DNA from: Bradyrhizobium sp.
GTDB lineage: Bacteria > Pseudomonadota > Alphaproteobacteria > Rhizobiales > Xanthobacteraceae
Direction: 5' to 3'
Assembly (NCBI RefSeq): GCF_016219575.1
Contig: NZ_JACRMG010000039.1
Coordinates: 49,189-113,188 of the forward strand
Length of the DNA stretch: 64,000 bases
Under the pieces are notes generated by a model. That model ran no database searches and was not told where the DNA came from. It was given only the letters and a program-made list of their open reading frames with translations. Below, one piece after another: positions 51,698-63,720 of this stretch. The position numbers were made by a program, and so were the translations under genes. The stretch's first letter is position 1. Every line of letters begins with the position of its first letter.

Positions 51698-54600
51698 AGG
51701 CTCCGCGCACGATCCCGCCGCCAGTCCGCGATGCGCAGGCCCGCGCCTCCGATCCCGCGGCGTCGGCCTTCGTGTCGGCGAATGCCGGCTCGGGCAAGAC
51801 GCATGTGCTGGTGCAGCGCGTGATCCGCCTGTTGCTATCGGGCGTGCCGCCGGAAAAGATCCTCTGCCTCACCTTTACCAAGGCGGCCGCCGCCAACATG
51901 GCCGAGCGCGTGTTCACCACGCTCGGCCATTGGGTAACGCTCGACGACGACGAGCTCGATGCCGCGATAAGCAACGCCGGCATCGCGCATCCGACGGCGA
52001 AAATGCGCAGGTCCGCCCGCGAGCTCTTTGCGAGCGCGCTGGAAACGCCGGGCGGGTTGAAGGTGCAGACCATCCACGCGCTGTGCACGCGCCTGCTGCA
52101 GCAGTTCCCTTTCGAGGCCAACGTGCCGGCCCGCTTCACTGTGCTCGACGACCGCGACCAGGCCGAGATAATGGAGCGCGCCAGCCTTGCCGTGATGCTC
52201 GACGCTTCGCGCGCCCCCGACAGCGCCATCGGCCGCGCCTTGCTGACCGCCATGGCGAGCGCCGCCGACGTCACCTTCAAAGATATCCTGCGCGAGGCGT
52301 GCCTCAGCCGCGATCATTTCATGGCCTGGACCGATGCCGCCGGCAGCGCCGGCGCAGCGGCACAGCAGGTGTCGTCGGTGCTTGGCCTGGACGATACTGA
52401 TCGCCTTGACGACATCGAGCGCGAGATCGTCGACGGGCCGAACCTGCCGCGATCGCGTTGGGAGGAGTTCGCGCGCGCGCTCGAGCTTGGTGCCAAGACC
52501 GAGCGCGACAATGCGGACCGGCTGCGCGCGGCCCTGGCGACAACAGGTACGGCCCAGGCCGACGAGTATCTTTGCGTGTTCTTGACCGATACCGAACGGA
52601 CGTTTCGCAAATCGGTCGTGACCAAGAAGTTTTCGGACGACAATCCAGCGCTTGGGCGGTTGCTCAATGCCGAGCGGGAGCGGCTTCCGGCCCTGATCGA
52701 AAAGCGCCGCGCGCTGATGGTGCGCGACCGCACCGAGGCCCTGCTGCATATCGCCATTGCGGTCGCCGCCAACTATCGGCGCGAAAAGCTGGAACGCGGC
52801 CTGCTCGACTATGACGACCTGATCGACAGGACGCTGGCCCTGCTCGCAAGCGGCGCGTCCGCCTGGGTGCACTACAAGCTCGACCGCGGCGTCGATCATG
52901 TGCTGATCGACGAGGCCCAGGACACCAGCCCCCGGCAATGGGACATCATTGCGCATATCATCTCGGAATTCACCACGGGCGCGGGTTCGCGCGACGGCGT
53001 GGTGCGCACCGTGTTCGCGGTCGGCGACGAGAAGCAGTCGATCTTCTCTTTCCAGGGTGCCGCGCCGCGGGAATTCGATGCGCGGCGATGGGAACTGAAG
53101 AAGAAGTTCGAGGACGCCGCACTGAAATTCGAGTCCATTCCGTTCACCTATTCGTTCCGCTCGGGACAGGCGATCCTGAAATCCGTCGACCATGTGTTCC
53201 GCGAAGAGGCGATTTATCGCAGCATCCACGCGGAAAAGGCCTATCCGCTGCACGAGGCTCTGCCCGATGCCGGCCCGAGCCGGATCGATCTCTGGGAGCT
53301 TTCGGTCGCCGATGACAAACAGGACATCGAGGGCTGGCGCGCGCCGTTCGACGGCGTGCCGGTAACGAGCGCCGAGGTGAAACTGGCGAAACGCATCCAG
53401 GCCGAGATCAGGCGGCTCGTCACCGGCAACACCATGACCGGACGTCTCGGCGATCGCCGCCGTCTCTCCTATGGCGACGTGTTGGTGCTGGTGCGCCGAC
53501 GCGGCAATCTGTTCGATGCCGTGATCCAGGCGCTGAAGCACGCCGGCGTCCCCGTGGCCGGCGCTGACCGGCTCAAGCTCACCGAGCACATCGCAATCAT
53601 CGACCTGATGAGTCTTGCCGACGCCCTGCTGCTGCCGCAGGACGATCTGGCGCTCGCCGTCGCCCTGAAGAGCCCGCTGTTCGGCCTCGGCGAGGAAGAC
53701 TTGTTCACGCTCGCCTGGAATCGCAAGGGATCGCTGCGCGTATCGCTGACTGCGCACGCTGACGGAAACAGCAGGCTCAAGGATGCGCTCGATCGCCTCG
53801 AGCAATGCGAGCAACGCTTCCGCACCGAGACTCCGTTTGCGTTCTATGCCTGGCTGCTCGGCGGTGACGGCGGCCGTGCGCGCATCCTGCGCCGGCTCGG
53901 ACATGAGGCCAATGACGCGCTCGACGAATTCCTCGAGCTGGCGCTCGCCTATGAGAGGAAAGCCCCGGCGTCGCTGCAGGGGTTCATGGCCTGGCTGCGC
54001 GCCGCCGACACCGAGGTGAAGCGCGACATGGAAATCTCGCGCGACGAGGTTCGCGTGATGACCGTGCACGGCGCCAAGGGTCTGGAAGCCTCCGTTGTGA
54101 TCATGGCCGACACCACGACATCGCCATCGGACACCCAGCGCCTGCGGCTCGTTCGCGTGCCGCGGGGAAATGGCGGTGAGGTCATGGTCTGGGCCGGGCG
54201 CAAGGCGGACGATCCGCCCGGCGTAGCCAGCGCGCGCATTGCGATGCTGGAGGAGACCGAGCATGAATATCGCCGCCTGCTTTATGTCGCGATGACGCGC
54301 GCGGCCGACCGGCTGATCGTCGCCGGCTGCATGCCAGGAAACCGGAACAGCGTCCGTGAGGATTCCTGGTACGATTTGGTCGAGCGCGGCCTTGCGAGCT
54401 CCGGTCTGGCATTCGAGGAGATCCCGGCCGACGACGGTGTGGTGAAAAGCTACAGGCGAGCCGAAGACGAAAAGACCGTGGCGGAAGCCGACGCCGACGC
54501 CGCAGCAAACTTGCCGGTCTCGCTGCCCGATTGGCTGCGCGTGCCCGCTCCGCCCGAGCCGTTCATCGACACCAGGCTGCGGCCCTCCGATCCCGGTGAG

Positions 54601-55170
54601 GGCGAGGCCACGACCTTCCGCAGCAGCGAAGCGATCGCGCAGCGCGCCCGTGCGTTGCAGCGCGGCGTGCTGGTGCATCGCCTGCTGCAATCGCTGCCCG
54701 ATCTCGCCGCCGGCCGCCGCCGCGATCTCGCGCTGGATTATCTCGTCCGCAATGCGGAGACCTGGACAGACTCCGAACGCGAGGCGCTGGCGGCGCAGGT
54801 GCTGGCGCTGATATCCGAGCCGCGCTTTTCGGCGGTGTTCGCGCCCGGCAGCCGCGCCGAGGTGCCGATCGTCGGCCGGCTGGAGGGACGGCTGGTTTCC
54901 GGCCAGATCGACCGGCTGGTGGTGACCCCGGCCGAAATCCTGATCGTGGACTACAAGACCAACCACGCGCCGCCGGCGACGCCCGAGGAGGCCCCCCAGG
55001 GCTATGTCCGGCAGCTTGCCCTCTACCGGGCGGTGCTTGGAAAACTTTATCCCCAGCAGCCCGTCCGGGCGGCGCTGCTTTGGACCGAAACCCCTGATTT
55101 GATGGAGATTTCCACCTCCGCGCTGGACGCGGGCCTCGCATCCTCATCATCTCGGCGTGAGCCTGCTTGA
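51691..55170 (+). CDS. addA: double-strand break repair helicase AddA
   Basis: ORF 51610..55170, ATG at 51691 overlapping the addB stop; SANAGSGKTHVLVQRVIRLLL, LTFTKAAAANMAERV, LIDEAQDTSPRQWDI, VHGAKGLEASVV, ILIVDYKTNH nuclease motif. Confidence 0.96.
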   Translation: MVKAPRTIPPPVRDAQARASDPAASAFVSANAGSGKTHVLVQRVIRLLLSGVPPEKILCLTFTKAAAANMAERVFTTLGHWVTLDDDELDAAISNAGIAHPTAKMRRSARELFASALETPGGLKVQTIHALCTRLLQQFPFEANVPARFTVLDDRDQAEIMERASLAVMLDASRAPDSAIGRALLTAMASAADVTFKDILREACLSRDHFMAWTDAAGSAGAAAQQVSSVLGLDDTDRLDDIEREIVDGPNLPRSRWEEFARALELGAKTERDNADRLRAALATTGTAQADEYLCVFLTDTERTFRKSVVTKKFSDDNPALGRLLNAERERLPALIEKRRALMVRDRTEALLHIAIAVAANYRREKLERGLLDYDDLIDRTLALLASGASAWVHYKLDRGVDHVLIDEAQDTSPRQWDIIAHIISEFTTGAGSRDGVVRTVFAVGDEKQSIFSFQGAAPREFDARRWELKKKFEDAALKFESIPFTYSFRSGQAILKSVDHVFREEAIYRSIHAEKAYPLHEALPDAGPSRIDLWELSVADDKQDIEGWRAPFDGVPVTSAEVKLAKRIQAEIRRLVTGNTMTGRLGDRRRLSYGDVLVLVRRRGNLFDAVIQALKHAGVPVAGADRLKLTEHIAIIDLMSLADALLLPQDDLALAVALKSPLFGLGEEDLFTLAWNRKGSLRVSLTAHADGNSRLKDALDRLEQCEQRFRTETPFAFYAWLLGGDGGRARILRRLGHEANDALDEFLELALAYERKAPASLQGFMAWLRAADTEVKRDMEISRDEVRVMTVHGAKGLEASVVIMADTTTSPSDTQRLRLVRVPRGNGGEVMVWAGRKADDPPGVASARIAMLEETEHEYRRLLYVAMTRAADRLIVAGCMPGNRNSVREDSWYDLVERGLASSGLAFEEIPADDGVVKSYRRAEDEKTVAEADADAAANLPVSLPDWLRVPAPPEPFIDTRLRPSDPGEGEATTFRSSEAIAQRARALQRGVLVHRLLQSLPDLAAGRRRDLALDYLVRNAETWTDSEREALAAQVLALISEPRFSAVFAPGSRAEVPIVGRLEGRLVSGQIDRLVVTPAEILIVDYKTNHAPPATPEEAPQGYVRQLALYRAVLGKLYPQQPVRAALLWTETPDLMEISTSALDAGLASSSSRREPA

Positions 55171-55258
55171 CCCGGCAAGGAGCCGTTCATAGGTTGGCCA
55201 CATGCTGTTCGGGCGCGATTCCCGCGCCCCCTTATCCTGTAAACGAACGAGGTATCCC

Positions 55259-55579
55259 ATGGCCGTTGGCAAGGTTTCTGACGCCGATTTCGAAGCCGAA
55301 GTGCTCAAGGCGAGCGGCCCTGTCGTGGTCGATTTCTGGGCCGAATGGTGCGGCCCCTGCCGCATGATCGCGCCCGCGCTCGACGAGATCGCCGGCTCCA
55401 TGGGCGACAAGGTCAAGATCGTGAAGCTCAACGTCGACGAGAGCCCGAAGACGGCGTCGAAATACGGCGTGATGTCGATCCCGACCCTGATGATCTTCAA
55501 GGGCGGCGAGATGGCTTCCCGCCAGGTCGGCGCTGCGCCGAAGGCAAAGCTGCAGCAGTGGATCTCCGCTGCCGTCTGA
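55259..55579 (+). CDS. trxA: thioredoxin
   Basis: ORF 55202..55579, likely start [39 protein letters not shown]. Confidence 0.97.
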   Translation: MAVGKVSDADFEAEVLKASGPVVVDFWAEWCGPCRMIAPALDEIAGSMGDKVKIVKLNVDESPKTASKYGVMSIPTLMIFKGGEMASRQVGAAPKAKLQQWISAAV

Positions 55580-55605
55580 TCGGCTTTCGAATTGTGAATG
55601 ACGAA

Positions 55606-55636
55606 ACGGCCGGCTCAGCCGGCCGTTTTTGTTTTG
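55606..55636 (+). terminator. intrinsic terminator after trxA
   Basis: ACGGCCGGCTCAGCCGGCCGTTTTTGTTTT. Confidence 0.88.
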
Positions 55637-55643
55637 GCCGGAG

Positions 55644-56384
55644 CTAACCGACCCAGCCCGTCATCAGCGCGGATGCAAACTCCGCGTCGCCGTTGCGCCG
55701 CGCCAGTGCCGCCATCGCTTCGTGGTCGTAGGGAACGTGGCGGAAGGTCACGCTCCAGCCCGCAGGAGTCAGCTCCAGGATCGCGTAGCGGGCATCAGGC
55801 GTGCCCGCCTCAATCAGGTGCGGATACGGAACGTCGTAGGAGAAGCCGGGGCTGCCGACACTGCCGGGATTGACCACCAGGCGCCCGTCGCGAAGCCTCA
55901 CCGCGCGCGCGACATGGGTGTGGCCGCAAAGGATCAGCGATTGCGGGATTCCTTCCGCCTCCTTCTCGATCGAATCGAGGGGCGCCATCCTCACCGCCCC
56001 CTCGGGCGTCACGGCCTCCAGCCAGTAGGTGTTGTCGTCCACCGGCGTCGCATGGCAGAGATAGACCTGGTCGCGGAACACGCGCGTTGACGGCACCGTG
56101 CGTAGCCAGTCGAGATGACCGGGACTGAGCTGCGGGTAGGCGGGACGCTCCCACACGCCCATCTTCTCGAACGGCCGGTCAATCAGCCAGCGATCATGAT
56201 TGCCGAGCACGTGGACTGCATCCAGCGCCATCAGCATGTCCATGGTCCGCGCCGCATCGAGCGGCCCGCTAGCCATGTCGCCGAGATTGACGATCTCACC
56301 GACGCCATGCGCGCGGATGTCGGCGATGACGGCCTCCAGCGCGAGACGATTTCCATGCACGTCGGCAATGGCGGCAAAGCGCAT
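55644..56384 (-). CDS. metallophosphoesterase (YfcE/DUF2437-like)
   Basis: 246 aa; MRFAAIADVHGNRLALEAVIADI, VNLGDMASGPLDA, VLGNHDRWL, CGHTHVAR, VNPGSVGSPG. Confidence 0.92.
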   Translation of the reverse strand: MRFAAIADVHGNRLALEAVIADIRAHGVGEIVNLGDMASGPLDAARTMDMLMALDAVHVLGNHDRWLIDRPFEKMGVWERPAYPQLSPGHLDWLRTVPSTRVFRDQVYLCHATPVDDNTYWLEAVTPEGAVRMAPLDSIEKEAEGIPQSLILCGHTHVARAVRLRDGRLVVNPGSVGSPGFSYDVPYPHLIEAGTPDARYAILELTPAGWSVTFRHVPYDHEAMAALARRNGDAEFASALMTGWVG

Positions 56385-56393
56385 CGGCGATTC

Positions 56394-57737
56394 CTATCCC
56401 GGCGGCGTGCCGTTCAGCGCCAGCACATGACCGGCAAGATAGAGCGAGCCGGTAACCAGGATACGCGGCGGCGTTTCATAGGCGAGCTTCGCCAGCGAAC
56501 GCAACGCCGCCTCGACGCCGTCGGCGATCTCCACGCGCATGCCGAGCTGCCGCGCCGCGTCGGCGAGGCGGTCGGGCTGCATCGCGTTGTCCGTATCGGG
56601 AATCGGCACCGCAACGATGTGACGGGTCTGTCCGGCAAAATTGGCGAGGAAGCCGCCGGCATCCTTGTTGCCCATCATGCCCGCGACGATCACGAGCTGG
56701 CGCGGCACGCGTTCTTCGAGATCGCCGAGCGCCGCCGCTGTGACGCGGCCGCCTTCGGCATTATGGCCGCCGTCGAGCCAGATTTCCGAGCCTGCGGGCG
56801 CGAGCTCGATCAGCCGGCCCGCCGAGAGCCGCTGCATCCGCGCCGGCCATTCGGCGCCGACGATGCCGGCCTCGAACGCGGCATGGCTGATCCTGAAGGC
56901 GTCTGTCGCGCGCAGCGTCGCGATCGCAAGCCCGGCGTTATCGAATTGATGGCGGCCGAACAGTTTTGGTGCGGCAAGATCCATCAGGCCGCGCTCGTCC
57001 TGATAGACGAGCCGCCCGCGCTCGATGCCGACATGCCATTGCTGACCGGCTGCAAACAGCGGCGCGCGCATGCGGCCAGCCTGCATCTCGATCACCGCCA
57101 TCGCCTCGTCGGCCTGCTCGGCACAGACCACAGGCACGCCGCGCTTGATGATGCCGGCCTTCTCGCCCGCGATCGAGGCCAGCGTGTCGCCCAGGAATTC
57201 CATGTGATCCATGCTGACCGGCGAGATCACGCTCGCCAGCGGCTTCTCGATCACGTTGGTCGAATCCAGCCGCCCGCCGAGGCCGACTTCGAGCAGCGCG
57301 ACATCGGCCGGGTTGTCGGCGAACAGGCAGAAGGCTGCCGCGGTCTTGCTCTCGAACACCGTAAGCGGCGCGCCGGCATTGGCCTGCTCGCAACGCCGCA
57401 GCGCAGCCGTCAGTTCAGCGTCGCCGGCGAGAACGCCTCCGCCGGCGCGGCCGAGCCGAAAGCACTCGTTGACCCGCACCAGATAGGGCGACGTGAAGGC
57501 ATGGACGCGATAGTCGGCGGCTTCCAGCGTCGCCCGCAGATAGGCGACGGTCGAGCCCTTGCCGTTGGTGCCGGCGACGTGGATCACCGGCGGCAAATTG
57601 CGCTCGGGATGGCCGAGCCGCTCCAGCACGCGGTGCATGCGCTCGAGGCTGAGGTCGATCTTGACCGGATGCAGCGCCGACAGCCGCGCGATCACTTCGT
57701 GGAGCGGCGAGGCGGGACTGGCCGCAGGCGCGTTCAC
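56394..57737 (-). CDS. folC: bifunctional folylpolyglutamate synthase/dihydrofolate synthase
   Basis: 447 aa; [70 protein letters not shown]. Confidence 0.96.
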   Translation of the reverse strand: MNAPAASPASPLHEVIARLSALHPVKIDLSLERMHRVLERLGHPERNLPPVIHVAGTNGKGSTVAYLRATLEAADYRVHAFTSPYLVRVNECFRLGRAGGGVLAGDAELTAALRRCEQANAGAPLTVFESKTAAAFCLFADNPADVALLEVGLGGRLDSTNVIEKPLASVISPVSMDHMEFLGDTLASIAGEKAGIIKRGVPVVCAEQADEAMAVIEMQAGRMRAPLFAAGQQWHVGIERGRLVYQDERGLMDLAAPKLFGRHQFDNAGLAIATLRATDAFRISHAAFEAGIVGAEWPARMQRLSAGRLIELAPAGSEIWLDGGHNAEGGRVTAAALGDLEERVPRQLVIVAGMMGNKDAGGFLANFAGQTRHIVAVPIPDTDNAMQPDRLADAARQLGMRVEIADGVEAALRSLAKLAYETPPRILVTGSLYLAGHVLALNGTPPG

Positions 57738-58675
57738 GCGTGCGGCGCAGCCGGCACCGATTCCGGCGCCGATATGATCTGCGTGGGATCGGTGACCTCG
57801 GGCGCCGGCTTGGATTCGGTCTCCGCCGCCGGCGACTTCATCAGGAGGCGGCAGAGCCGCGCCAGCGTCGGGCGCATCTCATGGCGATGCACCACCATGT
57901 CGACCATGCCGTGGTCGCGCAGATACTCGGCGCGCTGGAAACCCTCCGGCAGCTTCTCGCGGATGGTCTGCTCGATGACGCGCGCGCCGGCGAAGCCGAT
58001 GAGCGCGCCGGGCTCGGCAATCTGGACATCGCCCAGCATCGCGTAGGACGCGGTGACGCCGCCGGTGGTCGGATTGGTCAGCACCACGATGTAGGGCAGC
58101 TTTGCCTCGCGCAGCATCTGCACGGCTACCGTCGTACGCGGCATCTGCATCAGCGACAGGATGCCTTCCTGCATCCGCGCGCCGCCGGAAGCGGCGAACA
58201 CGATGAAGGGCGACTTCTTCTCCAGCGCGAGCTCCATGCCGCGCACCATGGCTTCGCCCGCTGCCATGCCGAGCGAGCCGCCCATGAAATCGAAATCCTG
58301 CACCGCGACCACGACGGCGGCGCCCTCCAGCTTGCCGTAGCCGACCTTCACCGCATCGTTCAGCCCGGTCTTGGCGCGGGCGTCTTTCAGGCGGTCGACA
58401 TATTTGCGCTCGTCGCGGAATTTCAGGGGATCGACCGTGACCTCCGGCAGCGCGATGTCGTACCAGGTCTCGTTGTCGAAGATCGACTTCAGACGTGCCA
58501 CCGCGCCCATGCGCATGTGGTAGTTGGAGCCGGGGATGACGAACTGGTTGGCCTCGACGTCCTTGTAGAACACGAGCTGCCCGGAATCCGGGCACTTGAT
58601 CCAGAGATTCTCCGGCGTCTCACGCCGCAGCATGTTGCGGATTTTCGGCCGGACGACGTTGGTGAGCCAGTTCAT
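57734..58675 (-). CDS. accD: acetyl-CoA carboxylase carboxyltransferase subunit beta
   Basis: 313 aa; [85 protein letters not shown]. Confidence 0.96.
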   Translation of the reverse strand: MNWLTNVVRPKIRNMLRRETPENLWIKCPDSGQLVFYKDVEANQFVIPGSNYHMRMGAVARLKSIFDNETWYDIALPEVTVDPLKFRDERKYVDRLKDARAKTGLNDAVKVGYGKLEGAAVVVAVQDFDFMGGSLGMAAGEAMVRGMELALEKKSPFIVFAASGGARMQEGILSLMQMPRTTVAVQMLREAKLPYIVVLTNPTTGGVTASYAMLGDVQIAEPGALIGFAGARVIEQTIREKLPEGFQRAEYLRDHGMVDMVVHRHEMRPTLARLCRLLMKSPAAETESKPAPEVTDPTQIISAPESVPAAPHA

Positions 58676-58789
58676 GGTTCGCTCCGAAATGCGGGTGGGT
58701 ACGCATTCATCTGGATTACCGGACTATATGGCGGCCCGGACAACCCCGGGCAAGCCATCTCTTGAAGCTAAATCGCAGGCAAAAATGGC

Positions 58790-59622
58790 CTATTCAGCCG
58801 CCTGCTTCGCTCCGCGGACGCCCTGCGCCAGCGAGGCCACCATATCAGCCACCGCCGCGACGGTCTTGCCGGTCGCTTTCCCCTGCGCATCGAGGCTATC
58901 ACGTAGCGCATCCACCAGTGCGGTGCCAACCACGGCGCCATTGGCCGTCTCCGCAATCGCGCGCGCCGCCTCCGGCGTGCGGATACCGAAGCCGACACAC
59001 ACCGGCAGCTTCGTATGCCGCTTGATGCGCGCGACTGCATCGCCAACGGCAGCGGAGTCGGCCGCAGCCGCGCCCGTGATCCCGGTGATGGAGACGTAAT
59101 AGACAAAGCCCGACGTGTTCGCGAGCACGGCCGGCAGTCGCTTGTCATCGGTGGTCGGCGTCGCCAGGCGAATGAAGTTGAGCCCGGCCTTCAGCGCGGG
59201 GATGCAAAGCTCGTCATCCTCCTCCGGCGGCAGGTCGACGATGATGAGGCCATCGACGCCGGCGGCCTTGGCATCCACGAGGAACCTGTCGACGCCATAG
59301 ATGTAGATCGGATTGTAGTAGCCCATCAGCACCAGCGGCGTGGCGTTGTCGTCCTTGCGGAAGCCGCGCACCAGCTCCAGCGTCTTCCTGAGCGTCATGC
59401 CGCCCTTGAGCGCGCGCAGACCCGCAGCCTGAATCGACGGCCCGTCCGCCATCGGATCGGTAAAGGGCATGCCGATCTCGATGACGTCGGCGCCGGCCTT
59501 GGGCAGCGCCTTGATGATGTCGAGCGAGGTGGCGGGATCGGGATCGCCGGCCATCAGGAAGGTGACGAAGGCCGAGCGGCCTTCCTTCGCGAGTTCGGCA
59601 AAGCGCGTGTCGATACGGGTGG

Positions 59623-59626
<4 letters not shown>
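58790..59626 (-). CDS. trpA: tryptophan synthase alpha chain
   Basis: 278 aa; [54 protein letters not shown]. Confidence 0.97.
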
Positions 59627-60840
<1,214 letters not shown>

Positions 60841-60869
60841 CGAACCGTCAATTCTTGTGTTGGCCTCTT

Positions 60870-61005
60870 ACTCCCTCTCCCCGCCCTTGCGGGGAGAGGG
60901 TTGGGGTGAGGGGCTAGCCCCGCAAATTCGTTGAGAGTTGAGCGCGCGGAGACTCCCCCTCACCCGGATCGCTGACGCGATCCCCGTGAGGTAAAGAGAG
61001 GTGTG
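60870..61005. repeat. intergenic repeat, family D, overlapping the 3' end of trpF
   Basis: CTCCCTCTCCCCGCCCTTGCGGGGAGAGGGTTGGGGTGAGGGG ... GCGCGGAGACTCCCCCTCACCCGGATCGCTGACGCGATCCCCGTGAGG; layout matches 63721-63888. Confidence 0.75.
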
Positions 61006-61642
61006 TGGCGCGCGCGGCGCGGATGAAGTCGCGGATCATGTCGGGGTCCTTGACGCCGGGCGTGCGCTCCACGCCTGACGACACGTCAACGCCGCCGGCC
61101 CGCGTGACGCGGACCGCCTCGGCGACGTTGCCGGCATGCAAGCCGCCCGACACCATGAAGGGCAGCCTGAGATCGAGGTTTTCCAGCAGATGCCAGTCGA
61201 AAGCCGCGCCCAGCCCGCCCGGACGCGTGGCGCCCCTGGGCGCGCGGGCGTCGAACAGGATGCGGTCGGCAACCGCAGCATAGCCGGGCAGGCCCGCGAG
61301 GTCGGCTACGGTCTCCACCGGCAGCGCCTTCATCACGGGCAAGCCGAACTTCTGCTTGATGTCGCGCACCCGCGCCGTCGTCTCCTTGCCGTGGATCTGC
61401 AGGATATCGGGATGCAGCGCATCGATGATGTTCTCGAAGGTCGCGTCGTCGGCATCGACCGTGAGCGCCACCTTCACGGCACGCCCCCCGGCGTGGCGAC
61501 CGAGCTCGCGCGCCGTCTCGAGCGAAAGGTGCCGTGGCGAGGGCGGGAAGAACACGAAGCCGACCATGTCCGCGCCAGCCTCCAGCGCGACGTCGAGCGT
61601 CTCGCGCGTGGACAGGCCGCAAATCTTGACGAGCAGGGACAT
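60914..61642 (-). CDS. trpF: phosphoribosylanthranilate isomerase with repeat-derived C-terminal tail
   Basis: ORF 60914..61660, likely start MSLLVKICGLSTRETLDVALEAGADMVGFVFFPPSPR; VSGGLHAGNVAEAV, VDVSSGVERTPGVKD. Confidence 0.93.
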   Translation of the reverse strand: MSLLVKICGLSTRETLDVALEAGADMVGFVFFPPSPRHLSLETARELGRHAGGRAVKVALTVDADDATFENIIDALHPDILQIHGKETTARVRDIKQKFGLPVMKALPVETVADLAGLPGYAAVADRILFDARAPRGATRPGGLGAAFDWHLLENLDLRLPFMVSGGLHAGNVAEAVRVTRAGGVDVSSGVERTPGVKDPDMIRDFIRAARATHLSLPHGDRVSDPGEGESPRAQLSTNLRG

Positions 61643-61696
61643 GGTTCCTTCGGACCGCAAAAGGGCTGAAATTTCGGGCGGCTGACGGGGCGGGTT

Positions 61697-62083
61697 CTAC
61701 AACGTCGCGCCCTGCTTGTCTCGCTCGACGGACCCGTAAATGCCCCCCTGCGCGAGCGCCGGATAGCGCTGCTCGCGCGCCGCCTGGCTGCGCAAGTCGG
61801 CCAGTTGGGTCCGCATCTGGCGGGCCTCGGCCTCATGCTGGCGGGCGGCACGGCGCCATTTGCCCTGCCGGAACCAGCTCGCCATGCCCCCGGCCAGAAC
61901 GCCGAGGATCGCCACCGCAATGATCACCACGAACAGCGGCAGCGTCACCGCGACCGTCGGCGTCACCGAATTGAACGGGTCGAACGACACCGTCACCAGA
62001 TGGCGGTTGGCGACCGCGAAGATGACGAAGAAGATGCCGAGGGGAATGACGACCAGCGCGGTGAGGAATTTTCGCATGACCAT
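61697..62083 (-). CDS. LapA-domain membrane protein
   Basis: 128 aa; two N-terminal TM segments (FLTALVVIPLGIFFVIFAVANRHLVTVSFDP, LPLFVVIIAVAILGVLAGGMASWF), LapA/DUF1049 pattern. Confidence 0.82.
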   Translation of the reverse strand: MVMRKFLTALVVIPLGIFFVIFAVANRHLVTVSFDPFNSVTPTVAVTLPLFVVIIAVAILGVLAGGMASWFRQGKWRRAARQHEAEARQMRTQLADLRSQAAREQRYPALAQGGIYGSVERDKQGATL

Positions 62084-62159
62084 CTCCCGTCTGAATCGAG
62101 GTTACCGGACGGGTCCGGCGGCGAGTGCTGCAGGCCGAGCCGGGCCGCTGAAAAACGCT

Positions 62160-62465
62160 TTAGCTGCCGGCCTCGGGCGTCGCCGGCTCGCGATTCAGCC
62201 GCTCGCGCATTTCCTTGCCGGTCTTGAAGAACGGCACGCTCTTCTGGTCGACCGGCACATGGGCGCCGGTGCGGGGATTGCGCCCGGCGCGGGCCGGGCG
62301 ATGCTTGACCGAGAAGGCGCCGAAGCCGCGCAGCTCGACCCGGTCGCCGCGCGCCAAGGCAGCCACGATCTCATCGAGAATCGCGTTGACGATATTCTCG
62401 ACGTCCCGCTGGTAGAGATGCGGGTTGTGCTCGGCTATGCGCTGAACGAGTTCGGATTTGATCAT
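62160..62465 (-). CDS. ihfB: integration host factor subunit beta
   Basis: 101 aa; [67 protein letters not shown]. Confidence 0.95.
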   Translation of the reverse strand: MIKSELVQRIAEHNPHLYQRDVENIVNAILDEIVAALARGDRVELRGFGAFSVKHRPARAGRNPRTGAHVPVDQKSVPFFKTGKEMRERLNREPATPEAGS

Positions 62466-62639
62466 CGAGGAATGGACCCGGGACCGTTTACTTCAGCCAT
62501 TTCCGTGAAAATGCCTTGATCTGTCAAGACGCTAAATCAATTTTGGGCAGCGCGAAAGGACGTGACAGGCGGCCCCGGATGGCCCTGTCGCGACACAAGC
62601 AAAGCGGGTGCGGCGCGGGAGGGGGGCGAATTCCGCCCC

Positions 62640-63620
62640 CTAGTTGGAGGCGGCGGGCTGCCAGAGCGCCAGCATCCCGTCCATCGAGAGGCGGTCCACC
62701 GCCTGGCTGACCCCGGACTGCTCGAGACGGCGGGCGATGCCACCCAGGCCGACTGCCTCCAGGGTGATCGAGGTGGCCGCGCGCAGGAAGGTCAGGTCAC
62801 CGAAGCGCGGCTGCAGCTTGTAGTCCCGCACCGGCAGTCCCTTCTTGATGTTCTTGTTCGCTTCCAGCCACGCCACCGCGGCCTTCTCGTCGCCGAGCGC
62901 GTCGACGAGTTTCAGCTCGACCGCCTGGCGGCCGGTGAAAACGCGGCCGTCGGCGACCTTCTCGATCTGCGCGTCGTCCATGCCGCGGCGTTCCTTCACC
63001 AGACCGCGGAACCAGGCATAGGAATCCTTGACCAGCGCGTCGATTGCGGCGCGTGCCTCGGGGCTGGTTGGCTCGAACCCGTTGGGCGCAGCCTTGAGCG
63101 GCGAGGACTTGATTTCCTCGACCTTCACGCCGACGGTCTTCATCAGCTCGGTGAAATTCGGAAACTGGAACAGCACGCCGATCGAGCCGACCAGCGAGCT
63201 TTGCTGCGCCACGATGTGGTCGGCGGCGATCGCGGTGATGTAGCCGCCGGACGCGGCCAGTCCTTCGACGACGACCACCAGCGGCTTTTTCGCCTTCAGC
63301 CGCACCAGCGAATCGTAGAGCTGTTCGGAGCCGGCGGTGGTGCCGCCGGGCGAGTTGATGTGCACGATGACGGCGGCGGCCTGCGACTTCTCCAGCCGCT
63401 CCAGCGCCTCGACGCGGTCGGAGTCGCTGCGGATCAGCCCGTCGATTTTCACGCGCGCGATCGAGCTCGTCGAAGCCAGCGTGCCGCGGCCGCCCGGCGC
63501 CACGACGACACCGACCGCAACCACGGCGAGGATCGCGACCACGGCGGCGGCAACGCGCCAGAAGGTCAGCTTGCGGCGAATCCTGCGACGATCGACGATG
63601 ACGTCCGAATCCAGCGACAT
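62640..63620 (-). CDS. sppA: signal peptide peptidase SppA
   Basis: 326 aa; AAVIVHINSPGGTTAGSEQLYDSLVRLKAKKPLVVVVEGLAASGGYITAIAADHIVAQQSSLVGSIGV. Confidence 0.93.
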   Translation of the reverse strand: MSLDSDVIVDRRRIRRKLTFWRVAAAVVAILAVVAVGVVVAPGGRGTLASTSSIARVKIDGLIRSDSDRVEALERLEKSQAAAVIVHINSPGGTTAGSEQLYDSLVRLKAKKPLVVVVEGLAASGGYITAIAADHIVAQQSSLVGSIGVLFQFPNFTELMKTVGVKVEEIKSSPLKAAPNGFEPTSPEARAAIDALVKDSYAWFRGLVKERRGMDDAQIEKVADGRVFTGRQAVELKLVDALGDEKAAVAWLEANKNIKKGLPVRDYKLQPRFGDLTFLRAATSITLEAVGLGGIARRLEQSGVSQAVDRLSMDGMLALWQPAASN

Positions 63621-63720
63621 CGAAATTCTCCTGAAAACAGTGCGCGCGCTTTTGCCTGCGCAGCGTAATGATCGGCTTATCTGATTACATCAATTGCGAC
63701 GCAATTTGAAGAAAACAAGG

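Noticed and set aside
51835-54966. 1043-aa ORF on the minus strand
   Set aside because: Fully antisense to addA; composition (His/Asp/Arg/Gly-rich, no domain pattern) is what high-GC third-position bias produces on the opposite strand.
56115-58046. 643-aa ORF on the plus strand
   Set aside because: Antisense to folC and the accD 3' end.
60870-60915. CCCTCTCCCCGCCCTTGCGGGGAGAGGG hairpin as a trp attenuator
   Set aside because: No Trp-rich leader peptide and the motif recurs as part of the family D repeat; it is a repeat element.
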